Assembly (NCBI GenBank): GCA_003251995.1
Contig: QKDT01000261.1
Location: 1 to 5,674 of the forward strand
DNA from: Desulfovibrio desulfuricans
GTDB taxonomy: Bacteria > Desulfobacterota > Desulfovibrionia > Desulfovibrionales > Desulfovibrionaceae
Direction of reading: 5' to 3'
Length of the DNA stretch: 5,674 nucleotides
Positions 1 to 5,674 of this stretch are shown here, one piece after another; the first letter of the stretch is position 1; each line of letters opens with the position of its first letter. Made by a program: the position numbers and the translations under genes. Below the pieces are notes generated by a model that was not told where the DNA came from, made no database searches, and was given only the letters and a program-made list of their open reading frames with translations.

Positions 1-3
1 GCC

Positions 4-2115
4 ATGCTCGCTGATCTCAGAATTTCCCGCAAACTTAGTCTGCTACTGATATTACCGATGGCGGCTTTTTTTTATATTGTCACAACAGAGTGTGCGCATA
101 GATGGCAATCGATTGGCGAACACAAATTCGTAGAGCGCTCTCTTATTCTTTGCTTATCCGCAGGTGAAGTAATCCACGAGATGCAAAAAGAACGTGGATA
201 TACTGCAGGTTTTTTAGGCAGTAAGGGCAAAAAATACACCGTTGAACTCCCCGATCAGATAAGTAAGACAGATATAGCTGCCAAAAATTTTTCGTCTGTA
301 CTTTCTAAAATGATTGAGTCAGATAGCTCTTTATTAAAGCAGATTTTCTCACCATTTTCTGCAAAACTTTCTGAACTCGGCAATGTCAGAAATGCTGTAC
401 GTGAAAATAAGGTTGACGTTTTTCAGGCAATTTCAACATACAATAGCTCAATTAACACATTATTGACAGCAATTGCAGACTTAAATGAGCATTCTGGCAT
501 ATTCTTTACCTCTATTCTCCAGCTTATGCATGGTAAAGAAATAGCAGGTCAGGAACGTGCCACGCTTAATGCTGCTTTTGCAGCAGGCACATTCAGCAAA
601 CAACTGTACCGCGATTGGCTGTATCGTGTCAGCGCTCAAAATACCTACCTTAAATCGTTTGAAGAACTGGGTGGCAAGCAAGCTCAAAGCATTTTTCAGC
701 AAAAAATGAAATCTGCCGATGATGAAGTAACCCGCTTTAGGGATACCGCGTATGCCAATTTAGAAAAATCCACACTTGAAGCAGATCCGCATGAGTGGTT
801 TGCGGCCTCTACCCGGCGCATCGACACGTTAATGGAAGTAGAGAAAGCATGGGGGGATCGCCTTCTTACCATTGCCCGCAATGAGGTAGACAGCTCGCAA
901 AGGAGTGTTCTGATTGCCTGCGTTGGCGCCATACTTGTTGCCCTCGTATCAATCATCCTCGGGTGGCGGCTCAGTATCACCATCGGCAGGCCTGTTCGCA
1001 GAACCTTGCACTATACGCAAAGCATTACCAAAGGCGATTTTGATGCAGAACTGGCTGTGGATCAAAAAGATGAGCTGGGCAGCCTTGCTGGCGAGCTGAA
1101 GATCATGGTCGGTCGACTAAAAGAGCACATTCAATCAGCGCAAAAACAGCATGCCATTGCCGAAGAACGTGGTCAGGTAGCCGAGCAGTGCCGTATCAGC
1201 GCTGAACGTGCGGAGCAAAATGCTCGAAGCAGAGCTGATACCCTTTCGTTGGCGGTAAAGAAAATACATGATGTTGTAGAGGTGGCTACCAGCGCACTTG
1301 GCAACCTCACCGAGCAGGTGCGCATTTCGGCTGATGGCGCACAAACACAGGCATCACGTCTTGACGACACCACTGCTGCCATGCAGGAGATGAGCGTGAC
1401 AGTGCTTGAAGTGGCAAAAAATGCTGCTGATGCCGCGCAAACCGCCTCGAGCTCGCATACCCAGGCGACTGAGGGATCTTCAGTTGTGGATGACGTTGTG
1501 ACTGCAATCATGCAGGTGCAAACGCAATCTAATGAAATGAAGGTTGATATGGGCCTTTTGGGCCAGCAGGCAGAAGGCATTGGACAGATACTTAATGTTA
1601 TCAGCGATATTGCCGATCAGACAAATCTGCTGGCCCTCAACGCCGCCATAGAAGCTGCACGGGCGGGCGATGCTGGTCGCGGCTTTGCAGTGGTGGCAGA
1701 CGAGGTGCGTAAACTGGCGGAAAAAACGATGTCGGCTACCAAGGAAGTTGGGGATGCCATTCAGGGCATACAAACCGGCACGCGCAAACACATAACCCAT
1801 GTGGAGCAAACCGCTGGCACAATTGAGCGCGCCACCGTGCTTGCCCGTCAATCTGGCAAATCGTTGCAAGAACTTGTCAATTTATCCAGTGAAACCACAG
1901 AGCAGGTGCAATCCATTGCCACAGCTTCTGAAGAACAATCGGCAGCAACTGAAACTATTCAAGAACGCCTTGAAGACATAAATCAGATTTCAATTGCTAC
2001 GGCAAATGCCATGGATATGGCTGTTGTCGCCCTCAAAGATCTGCGCTCTCAGACTGATATTCTTGTGAGCGTAATGGCTGACTTGAATGCAGGCGACACC
2101 ACACAGAGTAATTAA
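4..2115 (+). CDS. Methyl-accepting chemotaxis protein with NIT-type sensor domain
   Basis: This is a transmembrane chemoreceptor of 703 residues that would signal to CheA/CheW. TM1 lies at about residues 11-28. A periplasmic region of roughly 270 residues follows and resembles the nitrate/nitrite-sensing (NIT) domain, including the typical [13 protein letters not shown] stretch at 58-70. TM2 is at about 302-321. HAMP starts near 324, with conserved Pro330 and DELG at 356-359. A charged coiled coil spans about 375-415, and the cytoplasmic signalling hairpin extends to near the C-terminus. The hairpin tip is unmistakable at about 535-573 ([18 protein letters not shown], then [16 protein letters not shown]). 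The protein ends in TTQSN, with no NWETF-type CheR/CheB tether. The ligand is unknown; nitrate or nitrite is a guess from the domain name. The ATG is preceded by only three bases of window, so neither the ribosome binding site nor the true start can be verified. Codons in the first 900 bases are visibly more AT-rich than in the rest. Confidence 0.93.
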   Translation: MLADLRISRKLSLLLILPMAAFFYIVTTECAHRWQSIGEHKFVERSLILCLSAGEVIHEMQKERGYTAGFLGSKGKKYTVELPDQISKTDIAAKNFSSVLSKMIESDSSLLKQIFSPFSAKLSELGNVRNAVRENKVDVFQAISTYNSSINTLLTAIADLNEHSGIFFTSILQLMHGKEIAGQERATLNAAFAAGTFSKQLYRDWLYRVSAQNTYLKSFEELGGKQAQSIFQQKMKSADDEVTRFRDTAYANLEKSTLEADPHEWFAASTRRIDTLMEVEKAWGDRLLTIARNEVDSSQRSVLIACVGAILVALVSIILGWRLSITIGRPVRRTLHYTQSITKGDFDAELAVDQKDELGSLAGELKIMVGRLKEHIQSAQKQHAIAEERGQVAEQCRISAERAEQNARSRADTLSLAVKKIHDVVEVATSALGNLTEQVRISADGAQTQASRLDDTTAAMQEMSVTVLEVAKNAADAAQTASSSHTQATEGSSVVDDVVTAIMQVQTQSNEMKVDMGLLGQQAEGIGQILNVISDIADQTNLLALNAAIEAARAGDAGRGFAVVADEVRKLAEKTMSATKEVGDAIQGIQTGTRKHITHVEQTAGTIERATVLARQSGKSLQELVNLSSETTEQVQSIATASEEQSAATETIQERLEDINQISIATANAMDMAVVALKDLRSQTDILVSVMADLNAGDTTQSN

Positions 2116-2128
2116 ACAATAGATATGC

Positions 2129-2168
2129 TTGACCTCAGACTTGCACAAACATAAACTTATAGTATAAG
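2129..2168 (+). promoter_or_regulatory. Candidate sigma70-type promoter for the hydrogenase operon
   Basis: The 127-base gap after the chemoreceptor stop is AT-rich and holds two overlapping candidate pairs. One is TTGACC (2129-2134), a 17-base spacer and TAAACT (2152-2157). The other is TTGCAC (2141-2146), a 16-base spacer and TATAAG (2163-2168). Either would give a leader of roughly 70-85 bases before hyaA. I see no sigma54 -24/-12 pair and no convincing FNR/CRP-type palindrome. I also see no stem-plus-T-tract terminator after the chemoreceptor, so read-through into the hydrogenase genes is possible. The boxes are partial matches in an AT-rich stretch and the call is tentative. Confidence 0.35.
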
Positions 2169-2196
2169 GAGTAACAAGGTACCCTGTAATACGTTT

Positions 2197-2217
2197 AAAC
2201 CTGACTAACCAAACCTG
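2197..2217 (+). repeat. Direct repeat AAACCTG x2 in the hyaA leader
   Basis: AAACCTG occurs at 2197-2203 and again at 2211-2217, separated by seven bases. The first copy overlaps an 8-base palindrome, GTTTAAAC (2193-2200). The pair sits between the candidate promoter and the hyaA ribosome binding site. It could be an operator or an RNA-level site, or chance in a short biased stretch; no known regulator motif is recognised. Confidence 0.35.
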
Positions 2218-2242
2218 CAACCATGTTCTTCTCGAGGTACTT

Positions 2243-3343
2243 ATGGCTCATCTCGAAACTACTGAACAAGCCTTGCGTAATCGTGGTGTCAGCCGTCGAG
2301 ACTTCATGAAATTCTGGGCGCTTACAGCCGTTGCCATGGGGCTTGGCCCTGGGGCTGATCTGGCTATCGCACAGGCTCTTTCTACAAAACCGCGCGTTCC
2401 TGTGCTTTGGATCAACGGGCTTTCCTGCTCCTGTTGCACAGAATCTTTTTTGCGCACAGCCCACCCCCTGGCTACAGACATCGTTCTTTCTATGATAACG
2501 ATGGACTACCAGGACACGATCATGGCGGCAGCAGGCGATCAGGCCAATGCCGCTTATGAAGACGCCATCAAGAAATACAAGGGGCAGTACATCCTGGCAG
2601 TGGAGGGCAATGTGCCGCTCAACGGTCAGGGCATGTACTGCATTGATGGCGGCAAACCGTTTTACGAAAAACTCAAAGAAGGCGTGGAAAACGCCAAAGC
2701 CCTTGTGGCGTGGGGAACCTGCGCCTCGTGGGGATGCGTGCAGGCGGCCCACCCCAACCCCACCGGCGCTACCCCGCTGCATAAGCTGTTTCCCAACAAA
2801 CCCCAGCTCAAGGTACCCGGCTGCCCAGCCATCCCTGAGGTCATGAGTTCAATTCTGACCTACATTATTACTTACGACCGCCTTCCCACCCTTGATTCGC
2901 AGGGCAGGCCAGAAATGTTTTATGGCAAGCGCGTACACGACCACTGTTACCGCAGAGCCCACTTTGACGCTGGCGAATATGTGGAATCATGGGATGACGC
3001 TGGCGCCCGTGCGGGCCTGTGCCTGTACAAGATGGGTTGCAAAGGCCCCACTACCTACAATGCCTGCCCTTCCACCCGTTGGAACAACGGTGTCTCCTTT
3101 CCCATTCAGTCCGGGCATGGCTGTATCGGCTGCTCGGAACAGAACTTCTGGGATCAGGGTTCGTTTTATGACCGCATAACCACCATTCCGCATTTGGGCA
3201 CAAATCTGACGGCTGAAACCGTTGGCGTTGCCGCTGTGGCGGGCGTGGCTGCCGGCGTTGCGGTGCATGGCGCTGCCAGTATGGTGCGTCACGCCTGCAG
3301 CAAGGACACTAAGGACTCCTCCGACACCGACTCCAACAACTAA
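2243..3343 (+). CDS. hyaA: [NiFe]-hydrogenase small subunit, oxygen-tolerant type (Tat-exported, membrane-anchored)
   Basis: This is the electron-transfer subunit of a periplasm-facing uptake hydrogenase, 366 residues. A twin-arginine signal (SRRDFMK, residues 17-23) precedes a hydrophobic segment, with likely cleavage after Ala45 (IAQA-LSTKP). Proximal-cluster ligands by family alignment are Cys62, Cys65, Cys160 and Cys194. Two supernumerary cysteines, Cys64 and Cys165, are also present. Counted from the predicted mature N-terminus, these six fall at 17, 19, 20, 115, 120 and 149, as in E. coli HyaA. Distal-cluster ligands are His232, Cys235, Cys260 and Cys266; medial [3Fe-4S] ligands are Cys275, Cys294 and Cys297. 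A C-terminal hydrophobic helix (about 324-348) anchors the protein, followed by a Asp/Ser-rich cytoplasmic tail. The start is supported by GAGG at 2234-2237, five bases upstream of the ATG, and by the complete Tat signal. An in-frame stop at 2165-2167 limits upstream extension. hyaB begins 11 bases after the stop, so the two are surely cotranscribed. Confidence 0.97.
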   Translation: MAHLETTEQALRNRGVSRRDFMKFWALTAVAMGLGPGADLAIAQALSTKPRVPVLWINGLSCSCCTESFLRTAHPLATDIVLSMITMDYQDTIMAAAGDQANAAYEDAIKKYKGQYILAVEGNVPLNGQGMYCIDGGKPFYEKLKEGVENAKALVAWGTCASWGCVQAAHPNPTGATPLHKLFPNKPQLKVPGCPAIPEVMSSILTYIITYDRLPTLDSQGRPEMFYGKRVHDHCYRRAHFDAGEYVESWDDAGARAGLCLYKMGCKGPTTYNACPSTRWNNGVSFPIQSGHGCIGCSEQNFWDQGSFYDRITTIPHLGTNLTAETVGVAAVAGVAAGVAVHGAASMVRHACSKDTKDSSDTDSNN

Positions 3344-3354
3344 GGAAATACCCC

Positions 3355-5169
3355 ATGGCGTACGAATATACCACTTCTCAGGGTTATGCCGTTAAGGACT
3401 CGGGCCGCCGCGTGGTTGTTGACCCGGTTACCCGCATTGAAGGTCACCTGCGTTGCGAGGTGAACCTTGATGATAACAACATCATCACCAATGCGGTTTC
3501 GTGCGGTACTATTTTCAGAGGCATTGAAATTATCCTCAAAGGACGCGACCCGCGCGATGCGTGGGCCTTTGTTGAACGCATCTGCGGTGTTTGCACAGGC
3601 ACGCACGCCCTCGCCTCTGTTCACGCAGTAGAAGATGCCCTGGGCATCGAAATACCTGACAACGCCAATATTATTCGTAATATCATGCACCTGTGCCTTA
3701 TGTACCATGACCATCTGGTGCATCTTTATCACCTTGCGGGCCTTGACTGGGTGGACGTTGTTTCTGCCGCCAAGGCTGACCCCAAGGCTACTTCAGAGCT
3801 TTCGCACAAGCTGACACCCTGGCCCAATTCATCGCCGGGATACTTCAAATCCATCAAGGATCGCCTTAACAAGGTTATATCGTCTGGTCAGTTGGGTATC
3901 TTCACCAACGGTTACTGGGGCCACCCTGCCTATAAACTGCCGCCAGAAGCCAACTTGCTGGTCGTGGCTCACTATCTGGAAGCGCTGGACTTCCAGAAAG
4001 ACATGGTGCAGATCCACACCGTTTTTGGCGGCAAAAATCCTCACCCCAACTGGTTGGTGGGCGGCGTGCCCTGCTCGTTGAATATCGACGCGCACGGTGC
4101 TGCCGACGTGATCAATCAGGAACGCCTGGAGCTGGTGCTGCAGCTTATCGAACGCTGCCGCACCTTTGCCCAGCAGGTCGTCATTCCCGATACCCTGGCG
4201 CTGGCTGCCTTTTATAAGGATTGGCTGAACATCGGCGGTGGGCTTTCCAAAATATCCGTGCTTGCCTACGGCGCCATCCCCGACATTGCCAACGACTTTT
4301 CAGACAAAAGCCTGCTGCTGCCCAGAGGTGCCATCATCAACGGCAACTTCAACGAAGTTCTGCCCGTTGACCTGCACAACCCCGATGAAATCCAGGAATC
4401 CGTGTCCCACTCGTGGTACAAACCCTACCCCGGTGGCAAAACCGGTCTGCATCCTTTTGACGGCATGACAGAGCCGAACTACGCCCCCGGCCCCAACATC
4501 AAGGGTACGCCCACTAACCTCAAGCAGGTTGACGAACGCGACAGGTATTCGTGGATCAAAACCCCCATGTGGCGCGGGCATCAAATGGAAGTGGGGCCAC
4601 TGGCCCGTTTATTGGTGGGCTATGCAAAAAAAGATACAGAAATCAAGGGGCTTATTGATGACTTCCTTGGTCAGGCCAAGGCTCCCGTTTCTGTGCTGCA
4701 ATCAACTCTTGGTCGCATAGCCGCCCGTTCGCTTGAACTGGTGTGGTCTGCCGACAAGATGCGCTATTTTTACGACAAACTTATCGCCAACCTCAAAAAC
4801 GGTAACAGCACAACAGCTAACACCAAACTGTGGCATCCTGACAGCTGGCCCACAGGGGTGTTGCGCGGCATTGGCTTTACCGAGGCACCGCGCGGCGCGC
4901 TGGGGCACTGGGTTACCATCAAAGACAGAAAAATAGAAAACTATCAGTGTGTTGTTCCCACCACATGGAATGGCGCTCCGCGCACCCCGGATGGACAGCT
5001 CAGCGCCTACGAGGCCTCGCTCATGGGTACCAAGATGGCGGTTCCTGACCAGCCCCTTGAAATTCTGCGCACCTTGCACAGTTTTGACCCCTGCCTGGCC
5101 TGCTCCACGCATATTCTCGGCCCGGACGGATCTGAGCTGATATCAGTTCGAACAGACAACTGCTTCTAG
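3355..5169 (+). CDS. hyaB: [NiFe]-hydrogenase large (catalytic) subunit precursor
   Basis: This is the catalytic subunit that carries the NiFe(CN)2CO site and oxidises H2; 604 residues, close to E. coli HyaB in length. The N-terminal metal motif RICGVC supplies Cys77 and Cys80. The C-terminal motif DPCLACSTH supplies Cys580 and Cys583. Active-site surroundings are intact: Glu29 (RIEGH, proton relay), Asp119 (YHDHLVH) and Arg513 ([10 protein letters not shown]). Glu74 before RICGVC and His230 in KNPHPNW match residues discussed for oxygen-tolerant Hyd-1. The protein has no signal peptide, as expected for a subunit exported together with the Tat-tagged small subunit. His586 is the expected cleavage point for a HyaD-type endopeptidase, leaving an 18-residue extension (587-604) to be removed after nickel insertion. 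The ribosome binding site AAGGAA (3342-3347) overlaps the hyaA stop codon, which suggests tight translational coupling. The accessory protease and cofactor-assembly genes are not in the window. Confidence 0.97.
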   Translation: MAYEYTTSQGYAVKDSGRRVVVDPVTRIEGHLRCEVNLDDNNIITNAVSCGTIFRGIEIILKGRDPRDAWAFVERICGVCTGTHALASVHAVEDALGIEIPDNANIIRNIMHLCLMYHDHLVHLYHLAGLDWVDVVSAAKADPKATSELSHKLTPWPNSSPGYFKSIKDRLNKVISSGQLGIFTNGYWGHPAYKLPPEANLLVVAHYLEALDFQKDMVQIHTVFGGKNPHPNWLVGGVPCSLNIDAHGAADVINQERLELVLQLIERCRTFAQQVVIPDTLALAAFYKDWLNIGGGLSKISVLAYGAIPDIANDFSDKSLLLPRGAIINGNFNEVLPVDLHNPDEIQESVSHSWYKPYPGGKTGLHPFDGMTEPNYAPGPNIKGTPTNLKQVDERDRYSWIKTPMWRGHQMEVGPLARLLVGYAKKDTEIKGLIDDFLGQAKAPVSVLQSTLGRIAARSLELVWSADKMRYFYDKLIANLKNGNSTTANTKLWHPDSWPTGVLRGIGFTEAPRGALGHWVTIKDRKIENYQCVVPTTWNGAPRTPDGQLSAYEASLMGTKMAVPDQPLEILRTLHSFDPCLACSTHILGPDGSELISVRTDNCF

Positions 5170-5170
5170 A

Positions 5171-5185
5171 GCTCGGCATCCGAGC
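5171..5185 (+). other. GC-rich hairpin just after hyaB stop
   Basis: GCTCGG (5171-5176) and CCGAGC (5180-5185) form a perfect 6-bp inverted repeat with a three-base loop, starting two bases after the hyaB stop codon. There is no T-tract downstream, so it does not look like an intrinsic terminator. It could stabilise the 3' end of a processed hyaAB message or partly uncouple hyaC translation. The structure is visible; the function is inferred. Confidence 0.5.
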
Positions 5186-5186
5186 C

Positions 5187-5213
5187 GCGGAATACAAGCC
5201 TTCCGCCGGGAGA
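5187..5213 (+). promoter_or_regulatory. Second hairpin abutting the hyaC ribosome binding site
   Basis: GCGGAA (5187-5192) and TTCCGC (5201-5206) form a perfect 6-bp inverted repeat with an eight-base loop. The hyaC Shine-Dalgarno GGGAG (5208-5212) begins two bases after the stem, five to six bases before the ATG. If one base (C5207) bulges, the stem can gain two more pairs using CC 5185-5186 and GG 5208-5209. That would bury part of the ribosome binding site, and C5185 would be taken from the preceding hairpin. Regulation of cytochrome b yield by this element is a hypothesis. Confidence 0.4.
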
Positions 5214-5218
5214 AAGTT

Positions 5219-5674
5219 ATGAGCGAACAACATCTGCTGCCGCAAATGCCCATGGGTAAAAGCATCTACGTTTATCAATTACCCATACGCATATGGCATT
5301 GGGTTATGGTTGCCTGCGTTATTGTGCTTATTATTACGGGCTATATTATTGGCAAGCCCTGGCTTTCCGTAACAGGCGAACCGTACAACACCTTTTACAT
5401 GGGCTACACCCGCATGGCCCACTTTATTGCCGGGTTTGTACTGATTATTTCAACAGTTTTGCGTTACATTTACGGCCTCGTGTGGGGGAACCGCTACTCG
5501 CGCGAACTCATCATAATGCCCATATGGGACAAAAATTGGCGCAACGACCTCTGGCAGGACATCCGTTGGTACCTCTTCCTTAACAAGGAATGCGGGGCGC
5601 ATGTGGGCCACAACCCGCTTGCGCAGCTCGGCATGGGCACAGGCATGATCTTTATGCTGGTTATCATGCTCACT
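5219..5674 (+). CDS. hyaC: Ni/Fe-hydrogenase b-type cytochrome subunit (3' end outside window)
   Basis: This is the membrane dihaem cytochrome b that takes electrons from the small subunit and reduces quinone. The reading frame is open from the ATG at 5219 to the window edge, giving 152 residues; E. coli HyaC is about 235, so roughly a third is missing. Characteristic stretches in order are PIRIWHWVM (residues 22-30), TGYIIGKP (40-47), FYMGYTRMAHF (59-69), GNRYSRELI (90-98), IRWYLFL (115-121) and GHNPLAQ (130-136). TM1 is at about 29-45 and TM2 at about 68-88; TM3 begins near 138 and is cut off. His27 and His68 are the probable N-terminal haem ligands; their partner histidines would lie beyond the edge. 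GGGAG at 5208-5212 supports this start over the in-frame ATGs at residues 10 and 12. It lies 49 bases after hyaB and is probably in the same operon. Confidence 0.94.
   Translation, partial: MSEQHLLPQMPMGKSIYVYQLPIRIWHWVMVACVIVLIITGYIIGKPWLSVTGEPYNTFYMGYTRMAHFIAGFVLIISTVLRYIYGLVWGNRYSRELIIMPIWDKNWRNDLWQDIRWYLFLNKECGAHVGHNPLAQLGMGTGMIFMLVIMLT

Noticed and set aside
66..73. Run of eight T in the first transmembrane segment, considered as a phase-variation tract
   Set aside because: Eight bases is short for a contingency tract, the frame is intact, and Phe-Phe codons in a membrane helix explain it.
2223..2309. Short upstream frame (28 residues) starting at ATG 2223 and overlapping the hyaA start
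   Set aside because: It has no good ribosome binding site upstream and a generic translation. The GAGG at 2234-2237 serves hyaA instead. A leader peptide cannot be excluded, but nothing supports it.
2195..2782. A 195-residue open frame on the minus strand opposite hyaA
   Set aside because: It lies antisense to a clearly real, highly conserved gene. Its translation shows no recognisable domain, and it is explained by codon bias of the + strand gene.
3223..3288. Ala/Gly/Val-rich repetitive stretch near the hyaA 3' end, considered as a repeat element
   Set aside because: It is the low-complexity coding sequence of the C-terminal membrane helix, which is expected for this family.
4702..5112. 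A 136-residue minus-strand open frame opposite the 3' part of hyaB
   Set aside because: It is a shadow of the large-subunit coding sequence, with no domain and no plausible context of its own. The same applies to 3340-3732 and 1480-1869.
5171..5206. The two hairpins considered as an intrinsic terminator ending the operon after hyaB
   Set aside because: No T-tract follows either stem, and a functional-looking hyaC with its own ribosome binding site follows immediately.
5293..5583. A 96-residue + strand open frame near the right end
   Set aside because: It is out of frame with the real cytochrome b gene beginning at 5219, whose frame stays open to the window edge and shows HyaC motifs throughout.

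Overview
The window carries one chemoreceptor gene followed by the first three genes of a membrane-bound uptake [NiFe]-hydrogenase operon, all on the + strand. The hydrogenase genes match the Escherichia coli Hyd-1 (hya) layout: small subunit, large subunit, cytochrome b. The cytochrome b gene runs off the right edge. Maturation genes such as the hyaD-type protease would be expected beyond that edge but are not visible.

The organism is an anaerobic or microaerobic hydrogen-oxidising proteobacterium. The chemoreceptor style (NIT sensor, HAMP, long linker coiled coil, no C-terminal pentapeptide) and the moderate GC content suggest a Desulfovibrionaceae-like sulfate or sulfite reducer. That assignment rests on family resemblance judged by eye and is only moderately secure. 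A gammaproteobacterium is less likely but not excluded.

Region by region: 4-2115 is a methyl-accepting chemotaxis protein with an N-terminal nitrate/nitrite-sensing-like periplasmic domain. 2116-2242 is a short intergenic region with a candidate sigma70-type promoter, a 7-bp direct repeat in the presumed leader and a good ribosome binding site. 2243-3343 is hyaA, with a Tat signal, three Fe-S clusters and a C-terminal membrane anchor. 3355-5169 is hyaB, the NiFe catalytic subunit with a cleavable C-terminal extension. 5170-5218 contains two small GC-rich inverted repeats next to the cytochrome b ribosome binding site. 5219-5674 is the 5' part of hyaC, the dihaem cytochrome b.

How they work together: HyaB splits H2 at the NiFe site on the periplasmic side. 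HyaA passes electrons through its proximal, medial and distal clusters. HyaC hands them to the quinone pool. The most informative detail is that HyaA has all six cysteines of the [4Fe-3S] proximal cluster that marks oxygen-tolerant (group 1d type) hydrogenases. The genes are a known system; I found no evidence for a wholly undescribed one.
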